Shown one piece after another: positions 1-6,549 of a DNA stretch of 16,354 nucleotides. Position numbers and translations under genes: made by a program. Origin of the DNA: an uncultured Pseudomonadota bacterium (GTDB lineage: Bacteria; SAR324; NAC60-12); the NCBI GenBank assembly GCA_913056375.1, contig CAJXNF010000023.1, forward strand, positions 1-16,354, read 5' to 3'. Below the pieces are notes generated by a model. It saw only the letters and a list, made by a program, of their open reading frames with translations. It made no database searches and was not told where the DNA came from. Numbering within the stretch: the first letter of the stretch is position 1; each line of letters starts with the position of its first letter.

Positions 1-1
1 A

Positions 2-187
2 CAATTACAACAAGCAAAAAATGCAGATCAATGTATTAGATATCAACGTTTTTTATGGGATACATGGGGTTCAAGTAAAGATATATATTTCCAATTTATT
101 GCTGGTGGCGTATACAAAAATGAATGGCTACCATTTATAAGAAGTAATTGTAATATTACAGTTCCGCATACCGGTGGAAATGGATAG
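2..187 (+). CDS. 3' end of an unidentified gene (partial)
   Basis: Frame 2 is open from the left edge of the window to a TAG at 185-187, giving the last 61 residues of a protein whose start lies outside the window. The fragment is rich in aromatic and polar residues (a WDTWGSSKD stretch, then FQFIAGG, and a tail ending HTGGNG) and contains two cysteines. I do not recognise a family. It shows no obvious membrane helix. It ends only 11 bp before the stop codon of the minus-strand channel relic, so the two are convergent. Composition is clearly more AT-rich than the purine genes downstream. It could also be a chance open frame, since 61 codons in AT-rich DNA is not long. Confidence 0.4.
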   Translation, partial: QLQQAKNADQCIRYQRFLWDTWGSSKDIYFQFIAGGVYKNEWLPFIRSNCNITVPHTGGNG

Positions 188-198
188 TAACAAAAGAA

Positions 199-555
199 TT
201 ATTCTTTTTCGATTTTTAAATATATGTGTGATGCAGACCAGGCTATCATAATAAGTCCAAAAATAGCTTGTATACCTGAAACAATTCTAGCATTACCATA
301 AAAATGAATATCTCCGATTCCCAAAGTCGTATATGTACTAATTGAATAATAAATTAAATCTTGAAATGAGACTTATCGATTTAAAAATGATGATAAATTA
401 ATAATAATGATAATGGCTAACACACCTAATTGGCCCAAAGTATGTAACACATTTAGATCCACAGGGTATTGTCTTCCGGTAAAAAATTCCACACGATTCA
501 TGGTAAACTGTGAATTTTCCACACTATTCATGGTAAAATGTGAATACTCTTCCAT
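199..555 (-). pseudogene. Two-helix K+ channel-like gene, interrupted by an in-frame stop
   Basis: Reading the minus strand from ATG 555, the frame runs to a TAA at 375-373 and then continues in the same frame to a second TAA at 201-199. The part before the stop ends in a hydrophobic helix (LGQLGVLAIIIIINL). The part after it reads SFQDLIYYSISTYTTLGIGD, a pore helix followed by a TxGxGD-type selectivity filter, then a second hydrophobic helix (GIQAIFGLIMIAWSASH) and a charged tail. This is the helix-pore-helix plan of the Ion_trans_2 family, split by a single nonsense codon between helix 1 and the pore. The first 29 or so codons are made of a 30-bp DNA repeat and do not look like channel sequence, so the original 5' end is probably lost. 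Ile replaces the usual Tyr/Phe of the filter. A recoded stop is possible but less likely than decay. Confidence 0.6.
487..546. repeat. 30-bp tandem repeat, two copies
   Basis: Two adjacent copies (about 487-516 and 517-546) share a CCACAC-ATTCATGGTAAA-TGTGAAT core with few mismatches. The short word GTGAAT recurs at 510-515, 540-545, 557-562 and 580-585, so the array seems to continue in degraded form to the right. Because the period is a multiple of three, it appears as a 10-residue repeat (FTMNxVE) in the minus-strand reading frame. There is no spacer between copies, so it is not CRISPR. Short arrays of this kind occur at the ends of some transposons (IS21-like ends carry such repeats), but no transposase gene is present. 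Confidence 0.55.
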
Positions 556-856
556 TGTGAATTAGTTTCAGGACTGGCCGTGAATTATGATTTGCATTTT
601 TGAAAGTCGAGTAGTGAAGCTTGAGTGAAAATTTTGTGACTGCGAATTCCGAATTGTGCTAATCAAAAAAGATTTCACCGCAAAAAAAGAGTTATGATAC
701 ACATACACAATCGCATTAGGATGTCTTAAGTTTCAAAAAAGTCAAAAAAATTAATTAATAAATTACATTCTTGAGAAAATTGCTTGTTGCCCCTAACTCT
801 AACTGCTGATATAGTTCCGCTCGTTTTCCTGTGAACCCTCTAAACTAGAGAAGGCT
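556..856. other. AT-rich intergenic region without a gene
   Basis: This stretch of about 300 bp separates the minus-strand channel relic from the plus-strand small gene. I see no convincing coding frame, tRNA or long inverted repeat. It begins with degraded copies of the GTGAAT repeat word and contains A/T runs around 728-770. Its right end holds the promoter-like sequence listed separately. Confidence 0.5.
787..815 (+). promoter_or_regulatory. Sigma70-like promoter for the small His-rich gene
   Basis: TTGCCC at 787-792 (four of six matches to TTGACA) is followed after 17 bp by TATAGT at 810-815 (five of six), and the -10 is preceded by TGA, making it an extended -10 element. The predicted transcript would start near 822 and give a leader of about 35 nt to the ATG at 857. 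This is prediction from sequence only. Confidence 0.45.
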
Positions 857-1051
857 ATGAAAAAATTTTTGTTGGGACTGCTCCTACTCACTCCAAGTTC
901 CATTCTTGCTCATGAGGGTCTGCATTCGCATCAAAATGAACTCATGAGTTCATTTTGGCACCCATTTCAGTCAGAATTTACACCCGCTGTTCTTGTTCTC
1001 GCAGTCATCATGATTTTAAGGGTTGTTTATCTTTCAAGAAAAAATAAGTGA
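857..1051 (+). CDS. Small secreted or membrane-anchored His-rich protein
   Basis: A 64-residue protein with a Sec-type signal (MKKF, then LLGLLLL, cleavage plausible after ILA at residue 18), a short exported segment carrying four histidines (H19, H23, H25, H35), and one C-terminal hydrophobic helix (about residues 43-58) ending in a basic RKNK stop-transfer. The likely topology is a small single-pass inner-membrane protein with its His segment in the periplasm. A purine-rich GAGAAGG lies just before the ATG and an extended -10 promoter lies upstream, supporting a real gene. The HEG...WHP arrangement after the signal faintly recalls the start of HupE/UreJ metal-transport proteins, but the protein is far too short to be one. 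Function is unknown; metal binding by the histidines is a guess. Confidence 0.6.
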   Translation: MKKFLLGLLLLTPSSILAHEGLHSHQNELMSSFWHPFQSEFTPAVLVLAVIMILRVVYLSRKNK

Positions 1052-1104
1052 TCTAGTAGAGATTTTTGATCAAGTAAGATTCAATTCTCGTAAAACCCAC
1101 CCCA

Positions 1105-1134
1105 CTGTCAAAGTCTTGGGCAACTGATTATATT
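1105..1134 (+). promoter_or_regulatory. Possible promoter of the purine gene run
   Basis: CTGTCA (1105-1110, four of six to TTGACA) and TATATT (1129-1134, five of six to TATAAT) are separated by 18 bp. Transcription would begin near 1141, directly before the hairpin at 1147-1170, leaving a leader of roughly 160 nt. This is the best match I found between the small gene and 1303, but the region is AT-rich enough that a chance match is possible. Confidence 0.3.
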
Positions 1135-1146
1135 CTCATCATTGTC

Positions 1147-1170
1147 TATTCGGCCCTAAGGGGTCGAATA
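1147..1170 (+). promoter_or_regulatory. Leader hairpin upstream of the NMT1-type importer gene
   Basis: A 10-bp stem (1147-1156 with 1161-1170, one G-U wobble) closes a UAAG tetraloop. Its 3' half can instead pair with 1179-1187 (CTAAGGGGT against ACCCCTTGG), giving a mutually exclusive 9-bp stem. A second downstream stem pairs 1224-1230 with 1240-1246 (GAATTTG/CAAATTC), and a weak 6-bp A/U stem at 1276-1292 touches the Shine-Dalgarno AAGGAG at 1291-1296. No T-run follows the first hairpin, so it is not a simple terminator. The position, before an NMT1/THI5 gene in a purine locus, is where the NMT1-motif xanthine/urate riboswitch is known to occur, but I could not match its consensus from memory. 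The DNA palindrome could equally be a repressor operator. Confidence 0.4.
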
Positions 1171-1302
1171 ACCACCCCACCCCTTGGATCATTGACGATT
1201 CAAGCCGATCACAAGATGGTCTGGAATTTGTTGTTGGACCAAATTCTTTCAACTCAAACTCTGAGTGAAGGCTATTTAATTCCATAAATTAAGGAGTGCA
1301 CC

Positions 1303-2304
1303 ATGCGATTTCTGACAATCCTCTTAGCAACGATCCTCTATGTGACATCCGCCTTTGCATTGACACCTATCAAATTTTCTTTGGATTGGAAATTTGAAGG
1401 TCCTGCAGCGCCGTACTTTGTTGCCCTGGATAAGGGATATTTTGAAGCAGAGGGAATGGATGTGACCATTGACACTGGCCAGGGTTCTCTAGAAGCCATT
1501 CCTAGAGTCACTGGGGGGGCGTACGAATTTGGTTTTGCTGACATCAATTCACTCATCAAATTCCGAGACAAGAATCCGAACATTGATCTCAAAGGAATTT
1601 TGATGGTCTACAACAATCCACCATTTGCAATTATTTCACTCAAGAAAAGCGGAGTGATGAAGCCCAAAGACCTGGAGGGAAGAATCCTTGGTGCTCCCGC
1701 TCCTGACGGTGCTTATGCCCAATGGAAAGCCTTTGTGGCGGCAAACAACATAAAGGCGAAACAGGTGACCATTGAGAACGTTGGATTTCCAGTGCGAGAG
1801 CCGATGCTTGCAGCTGGCGAGGTGGATGCGATCACAGGTTTTTCATTCTCATCCTTTTTGAATCTGAAATCTAAAGGAGTAAAGGAAGAAGATATCAATG
1901 TGATGTTGATGTCGGATTATGGGCTTAAGCTCTATGGAAACACGGTGATTGTGAATCCAGATTTTGCTGCTGAAAACCCACAACTCGTAAAAGGATTTGT
2001 CAGAGCAATTATTCGTGGCTGGATGGATACGATTGCAGATCCCAACTCAGCTATTGATCACTTGATGGAACGAAACAAAATTGCTCGTCGTAACGTTGAA
2101 TTAGAGCGCTTGGAGATGGCGATTCGTGACAACGTGATAACGGCTGAAGTAAAAAAGCGAGGTTTTGGGGATGTGGAAGGTCAGCGACTATCTGAATCAA
2201 TTAACCAAGTTGGTCTAACCTATGACTTTTCAAATAAACCAACTGCGGCTTCGGTCTTTACAAGTGAGTTTCTGCCTGCAATGAGTCAAAGGAAGGTCAA
2301 CTGA
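1303..2304 (+). CDS. ABC importer substrate-binding protein, NMT1/THI5 family
   Basis: A 333-residue periplasmic binding protein of the NMT1/THI5-like superfamily. Residues 1-19 form a Sec signal ending AFA. The mature protein opens with the family's characteristic segment (IKFSLDWKFEGPAAPYFVALDKGYFEAEGMDV, residues 23-54), followed by a conserved GGAYEFGFADINSLI block (71-85) that lines the ligand site. The ATG is preceded by AAGGAG at 1291-1296. An ATPase and a permease follow immediately, completing an importer of the taurine/nitrate/pyrimidine-precursor type. Members of this superfamily carry thiamine precursors, riboflavin or sulfonates, so the name does not fix the ligand. Its place before urate oxidase and xanthine dehydrogenase suggests xanthine, urate or a related purine. 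Fold and role are sure; the substrate is inferred. Confidence 0.85.
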   Translation: MRFLTILLATILYVTSAFALTPIKFSLDWKFEGPAAPYFVALDKGYFEAEGMDVTIDTGQGSLEAIPRVTGGAYEFGFADINSLIKFRDKNPNIDLKGILMVYNNPPFAIISLKKSGVMKPKDLEGRILGAPAPDGAYAQWKAFVAANNIKAKQVTIENVGFPVREPMLAAGEVDAITGFSFSSFLNLKSKGVKEEDINVMLMSDYGLKLYGNTVIVNPDFAAENPQLVKGFVRAIIRGWMDTIADPNSAIDHLMERNKIARRNVELERLEMAIRDNVITAEVKKRGFGDVEGQRLSESINQVGLTYDFSNKPTAASVFTSEFLPAMSQRKVN

Positions 2305-2305
2305 A

Positions 2306-3088
2306 GTGACCCATTTCGTCGATATTGACGAGGTTTCAGTATCGTACAACTTGGGCGAACCACCTGTGTTGGAGGGGGCTTCGCTCCAGATGTCCAAAGG
2401 TGAATTCGTCGCCCTTGTAGGACCTAGCGGCTGTGGCAAGTCAACATTTATGAAGCTGATGTCTGGCTTGCTCAAGGCAGATCAGGGATCTGTGGTGGTT
2501 GCGAATCAAGAAGTCACTCGCCCCTTGGGTAATGTTGGGATGGCATTTCAGAACTCTGTGATGCTTCCCTGGCGAACGACCCTCAACAACCTGTTATTAC
2601 CCTTGGAGATTGCAAGACCCCATCGAGAAACTTTTCGTCAAAACCGGGAAGCTCACGCCAATAAAGCGATAGAGTTACTGAGTTCCGTTGGGTTGGAAGA
2701 TGTTGCTGAAAAGTTCCCTTGGGAGCTTTCAGGGGGTATGCGTCAAAGAGCTTCACTTTGTCGAGCTCTGATCCACGAACCTGAAGTACTGATGCTTGAT
2801 GAGCCTTTTGGGGCTCTTGATGCCTTTACCCGTGAGGAGCTCTGGTGTGTGCTGCGTGACCTCTGGCAAGAAAGAAAATTTACAGTTTTATTGGTTACTC
2901 ATGACTTGATCGAATCGGCTTTTTTGGCGGATAGAGTCTTGGTGATGAGTAATCGACCTGGTCGGGTGATCATGGAACTTGAGATACCTTTTAAAAGGCC
3001 TCGAGATCTGGACATTCGTTTTGAAAAGGAATTTGTTGACATCGTTCACCAGCTGCGAGACCAAATTCGAACCGCAAGAGCAGCCTAA
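2306..3088 (+). CDS. ABC importer ATPase, TauB/SsuB type
   Basis: A 260-residue nucleotide-binding subunit with every expected motif: Walker A GPSGCGKST (39-47), Q-loop Q82, signature LSGGMRQ (141-147), Walker B VLMLDEP (161-167) and the switch histidine H199. The 'RPLGNVGMAFQNSVMLPWRTTLNN' region around the Q-loop is typical of ATPases serving NMT1/Tau/Ssu-type importers. It starts at GTG 2306, one base after the binding-protein stop, with AGGAAGG at 2289-2295 as ribosome-binding site, so it is co-translated with its neighbour. It acts on the cytoplasmic face with the permease encoded next. The substrate follows that of the binding protein. Confidence 0.88.
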   Translation: MTHFVDIDEVSVSYNLGEPPVLEGASLQMSKGEFVALVGPSGCGKSTFMKLMSGLLKADQGSVVVANQEVTRPLGNVGMAFQNSVMLPWRTTLNNLLLPLEIARPHRETFRQNREAHANKAIELLSSVGLEDVAEKFPWELSGGMRQRASLCRALIHEPEVLMLDEPFGALDAFTREELWCVLRDLWQERKFTVLLVTHDLIESAFLADRVLVMSNRPGRVIMELEIPFKRPRDLDIRFEKEFVDIVHQLRDQIRTARAA

Positions 3089-3091
3089 TAA

Positions 3092-3862
3092 ATGGAGTTG
3101 ATGCAAAAGCGTACCTTAGAAAGATTGGCACCATGGTTCGTCACAATCTCCATGTTTCTTCTTTGGGAAATTATCTGTCGATTGGGGGGGATTCCTGAAT
3201 ATTTCCTGCCAGCTCCAACTGTTATCTTTGATGCGATGCTTACATTTCATGAGGCACTCATTGAAGACTCTCTCTACACTTTGCTCTCTACTTCTCTGGG
3301 GTTTGGGATTGCCGTTGTTTTTGGGTTATTGCTCGGATTGTTGATTGGTTGGTCTAAAACGATCTACCGAGGGCTTTATCCAGTGATGGTTGGTTTCAAC
3401 AGCGTTCCAAAGGTGGCTGTTGTCCCAATCCTAGTATTGTGGTTCGGAATAGGCACCGTGCCCGCTGTACTGACGGCTTTTCTGATTTCTTTTTTCCCAA
3501 TCGTAGTGAATGTAGCCACCGGTCTAGCTACGACTGAACCGGAGTTGGAAGACGTCTTGCGGTCATTGGGGGCCAGCAAGCTGGATATTATGTTGAAAGT
3601 AGGAATTCCCGGAGCGATGCCCTTTTTTTTTGGATCTCTCAAGGTTGCCATCACTCTCGCATTTGTAGGGGCAGTTGTTTCTGAAACTGTTGCTTCGAAT
3701 CATGGGGTGGGGCATCTGATGCTCTCAGCCCAAGCAAATTTTGAAGTCCCCCTTGTCTTTGCTGGTTTACTGGTCCTGGCTTTTGAAGGAATCGTCATGT
3801 ATGCCATTTTCGCTGCAATTGAGCAGCGTACCGCAAAATGGGCCTACCGGAGCCATCAGTGA
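3092..3862 (+). CDS. ABC importer permease, TauC/SsuC type
   Basis: A 256-residue inner-membrane permease (BPD_transp_1 fold) with about six hydrophobic helices and the cytoplasmic EAA-type coupling loop at about residues 151-176 (ELEDVLRSLGAS...GIPGAMP) that contacts the ATPase. The early PEYFLPAPTVIFDA segment (36-48) is characteristic of the Tau/Ssu/NMT1 permease group. Two tandem TAA stops end the ATPase gene and the ATG follows directly. A second in-frame ATG at 3101 is possible. The single permease probably forms a homodimer. The last codon overlaps the start of puuD, tying importer and urate oxidase into one unit. Confidence 0.87.
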   Translation: MELMQKRTLERLAPWFVTISMFLLWEIICRLGGIPEYFLPAPTVIFDAMLTFHEALIEDSLYTLLSTSLGFGIAVVFGLLLGLLIGWSKTIYRGLYPVMVGFNSVPKVAVVPILVLWFGIGTVPAVLTAFLISFFPIVVNVATGLATTEPELEDVLRSLGASKLDIMLKVGIPGAMPFFFGSLKVAITLAFVGAVVSETVASNHGVGHLMLSAQANFEVPLVFAGLLVLAFEGIVMYAIFAAIEQRTAKWAYRSHQ

Positions 3863-5040
3863 TTGAAGCACATCTTCACGAATGGTTGAATCTGGTGGTT
3901 CGCTGGATCCACATGATCACTGGGATTGCTTGGATAGGGGCTTCATTCTACTTTAATTGGGTTGAGGGGCAGCTGAATCGAAAAGGTCCCAATCCACCCG
4001 GTATTGCTGGAGATTTGTGGGCGGTTCATGGAGGGGGATTCTACCATTCACAGAAATATCAGGTAGCTCCGGAAAGGCTTCCGGAGAAGCTTCATTGGTT
4101 CAAGTGGGAAGCTTACATGACCTGGGTCAGTGGGATGGCACTGCTGATCATCGTTTATTTCTGGCAGGCCGAATCCTACATGGTAGATCCTTCGGTCGCT
4201 GATTTGTCGGGCTGGCAAGCGATTGCGATTAATCTGAGTGCGATGCTCTTAGGCTGGCTGATTTATGATCAGCTGTGTCGGTCTCCTTTTGGCCAGCACA
4301 ACGATTGGATGCTTTACTTGTTCATCATTGCATTACCAATTGTTGCCTGGGGGTTGGGTCAATTTTTGAGTGGCCGGGCCACCTACATCACCGTGGGAGG
4401 GATGATTGGTTCGATGATGGTAGGGAACGTCTTCTTTGTGATCATACCGGTACAAAAGAAGATGGTCGGGGCAATGCTGGCTGGTGAGATCCCTGATGGT
4501 AAAATGGGAAAGCAGGGTCTTCAACGCTCCAGACACAATAACTACCTGACACTCCCTGTTTTGCTGATCATGATCAGTAATCATTTCCCAACGACCTTTG
4601 GCCATTCCTACCACTGGTTGATTCTAGGTGCGCTTTCAGTGATTGGAATTGTCGTCAAGCACTATTTCAATTTACGCCACCAGGGGAATCCTCCAAATTG
4701 GCTTTTGCCAAGCGCAGCTCTAGCAACCGTTGCCGTTTTGATTCTCTCCGGCCCTTGGATGAGAGAAACGACTCTGACTGCCCAAATGGTTAGTGACAAT
4801 CAAGCGATCAGCATTGTCCAGCGTCGATGCACTTCTTGTCACGCTGCTATGCCAACCCAACCGGGTTTCACTGCTCCACCAAAGGGCGTTATTTTGGAGA
4901 CTGTCGCTCATCTTCGACAATATGCTGCTCAGGTACAGGCTCAGGCAGTTACCTCAAATATAATGCCCCTGGCAAACCTGACTGGGATGACTCAGGACGA
5001 GCGAAATCAACTGGGTGGATGGCTTCAACAAAATCTATGA
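3859..5040 (+). CDS. puuD: Membrane urate oxidase (urate hydroxylase) PuuD with C-terminal cytochrome c
   Basis: A membrane protein of 393 residues that oxidises urate to 5-hydroxyisourate. The N-terminal 300 residues are the urate oxidase N-terminal domain of the PuuD family: about eight hydrophobic helices, opening with the conserved LNLVVRWIHMITGIAWIGASFYF-type helix and containing WAVHGGGFYHSQKY and RSRHNNYLTLPVL blocks. The C-terminal domain is a single-heme cytochrome c with CTSCH at about 324-328 and a NIMPLAN motif whose Met (about 369) is the likely second heme ligand. I place the start at GTG 3859, which overlaps the permease stop as GTGA and has GGAG six bases upstream; an in-frame ATG at 3838 would add seven residues inside the permease gene without a visible ribosome-binding site. 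Electrons presumably pass to the respiratory chain rather than to O2 as peroxide. Confidence 0.9.
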   Translation: MIEAHLHEWLNLVVRWIHMITGIAWIGASFYFNWVEGQLNRKGPNPPGIAGDLWAVHGGGFYHSQKYQVAPERLPEKLHWFKWEAYMTWVSGMALLIIVYFWQAESYMVDPSVADLSGWQAIAINLSAMLLGWLIYDQLCRSPFGQHNDWMLYLFIIALPIVAWGLGQFLSGRATYITVGGMIGSMMVGNVFFVIIPVQKKMVGAMLAGEIPDGKMGKQGLQRSRHNNYLTLPVLLIMISNHFPTTFGHSYHWLILGALSVIGIVVKHYFNLRHQGNPPNWLLPSAALATVAVLILSGPWMRETTLTAQMVSDNQAISIVQRRCTSCHAAMPTQPGFTAPPKGVILETVAHLRQYAAQVQAQAVTSNIMPLANLTGMTQDERNQLGGWLQQNL

Positions 5041-5046
5041 GTTTAA

Positions 5047-5064
5047 ATTTCAAATATTTGAAAT
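5047..5064. promoter_or_regulatory. 18-bp perfect palindrome over the xdhA start
   Basis: ATTTCAAATATTTGAAAT reads the same on both strands and its right end covers the first two bases of the likely xdhA ATG (5063). It could be an operator for a dimeric regulator or form a weak hairpin masking the start; no Shine-Dalgarno is visible here. A/T-rich palindromes can arise by chance. Confidence 0.3.
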
Positions 5065-6520
5065 GAAACGCGATTACGTATTCTTCTTTTGTAATGGTCA
5101 ACCAATTCGGGTGAAAGGCTTGGCGGCCTTTCAGACTCTTTCAACTTGGCTTCGTAAAGACAAACAACTAACTGGAACAAAGGTCGTTTGTGCAGAAGGA
5201 GATTGTGGGGCTTGTACGGTCTTGTTGGGGTATCCGAGTTCAGAAAATATTAAATACGAAGCTGTCAATAGCTGTATTTTGAACGTCCACCAATTGGATG
5301 GACTTCACGTCATCACTATCGAAGGTTTAGCCTGGGGAGAACGACTGCATCCGGTTCAGCAAGCAATGCGAGATGGGTTTGGGTCACAATGTGGCTATTG
5401 CACTCCTGGAATCGTCATGGCATTAGCCGCAAATGCTCTGCAAGATTCAGAATCCACGAGAAAAAGGTTAACTGCGAAAGAAGCACTGATTGGTAATCTC
5501 TGCAGGTGTACAGGCTATGAAGCGATCATTGATTCTGCGGAAGCCTCTAAAAAAATTATTTCTTGGAAACTTGCTGACCAATATCCTCCTGGCGCAGTCA
5601 TAAAACAACTCAAGGAAGAGACAAAGATTCCTTTTGAATTGCAAGAAATTGATCCGACGCTAGATCAGGAAATAGAAAGAAAGTGTTGGAGGCCAAGAAC
5701 ACTAAAAGACGCCGTAGAAATCAAACGCATGCACCCAGAAGCTCGATGGTTGGCTGGGGGAACTGACCTATGTGTCCAGATTAATAAAGAAAGAATCGAT
5801 CCCAAAGAATTGATTGCGACAAGCGAAATTCCTGAATTGTGTGGGATCCGAGAGGAAGGGAACCACCTGATTTTTGGCGGAAATGTCAGTTGGAGGGAAT
5901 TGGAAGAGTGGGCTCAAGTAAATTGGCCTAATGTAAAAGACATGTTGGATCTCTTCGCTTCTCCTCAAATCCGCAATCGTGGGACTATTGCGGGTAATCT
6001 GGCCAATGCCTCACCGGTCGCTGACAGCTTACCTTGGCTATACGTGAGTGAGGCGGAAATTGGCACTTGTGATGGTGAAAAATGGCGTTGGATTCCCATC
6101 GAAAAGTTTTATAAAGGCTACAAACAACTAAATCTTCGACAATTTGAATTGATTGGAGCTATTAGAATTCAAAAATCTCATCAGAGTTTGTCTCAGCGCT
6201 TATTTAAGGTCTCCAAGAGGAGAGATTTGGATATCTCCACATTCACAGCGGCTATCCAATGGCAAATAGTTGAAGGCCGATTCCAACAAATTAGATTGGC
6301 GTATGGGGGTGTGGGGCCAACCGTCATTCGTCTTCACAAAACGGAAAAAGTCCTTTTAAGTAAACCATGCACGAAGGACTTAATTGAAAAAGCTGGTAAA
6401 ATAGCTGCGGCTGAAATCAGTCCAATTTCGGATGTACGGTCATCAAATCACTACCGAAATCGTTTGGCAGAGACGATTCTGAAAAAATTCTTTTATGAAG
6501 AAATTTTGCTGACGGCATAA
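5063..6520 (+). CDS. xdhA: Xanthine dehydrogenase small subunit (2Fe-2S and FAD)
   Basis: The electron-transfer subunit of xanthine dehydrogenase, 485 residues from ATG 5063. The N-terminal ferredoxin-like domain holds cluster ligands C43, C48, C51 and C71; the helical second 2Fe-2S domain holds C110, C113, C147 and C149 (GYCTPG and GNLCRCTGYE). The FAD domain follows from about 205, with WLAGGTDL (229-236) and RNRGTIAGNLANASPVADSLP (304-324), then the CO-dehydrogenase flavoprotein C-terminal domain. It accepts electrons from the molybdenum subunit and reduces NAD+ or another acceptor. An in-frame ATG at 5015 would add 16 residues overlapping puuD. I prefer 5063 because homologues begin just before the ferredoxin strand, although neither start has a clear ribosome-binding site. 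xdhB follows after 29 bp. Confidence 0.92.
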   Translation: MKRDYVFFFCNGQPIRVKGLAAFQTLSTWLRKDKQLTGTKVVCAEGDCGACTVLLGYPSSENIKYEAVNSCILNVHQLDGLHVITIEGLAWGERLHPVQQAMRDGFGSQCGYCTPGIVMALAANALQDSESTRKRLTAKEALIGNLCRCTGYEAIIDSAEASKKIISWKLADQYPPGAVIKQLKEETKIPFELQEIDPTLDQEIERKCWRPRTLKDAVEIKRMHPEARWLAGGTDLCVQINKERIDPKELIATSEIPELCGIREEGNHLIFGGNVSWRELEEWAQVNWPNVKDMLDLFASPQIRNRGTIAGNLANASPVADSLPWLYVSEAEIGTCDGEKWRWIPIEKFYKGYKQLNLRQFELIGAIRIQKSHQSLSQRLFKVSKRRDLDISTFTAAIQWQIVEGRFQQIRLAYGGVGPTVIRLHKTEKVLLSKPCTKDLIEKAGKIAAAEISPISDVRSSNHYRNRLAETILKKFFYEEILLTA

Positions 6521-6549
6521 TGAAACAATTGGAAAGTTAATGACAAGGC

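Noticed and set aside
487..546. Possible CRISPR array
   Set aside because: Only two copies directly abutting, with no spacers and no cas genes.
199..555. Frameshift in the channel gene
   Set aside because: Both halves are in the same frame (codon positions agree on either side of 373-375), so the lesion is a stop codon, not a frameshift.
1156..1187. Rho-independent terminator after the small gene
   Set aside because: The stem is good but is followed by ATCATTGACG instead of a T-run, and it competes with the stronger 1147-1170 hairpin; treated as leader structure.
1052..1302. Classical purine (guanine/adenine) riboswitch
   Set aside because: No three-way junction with the conserved kissing-loop sequences can be seen in the leader.
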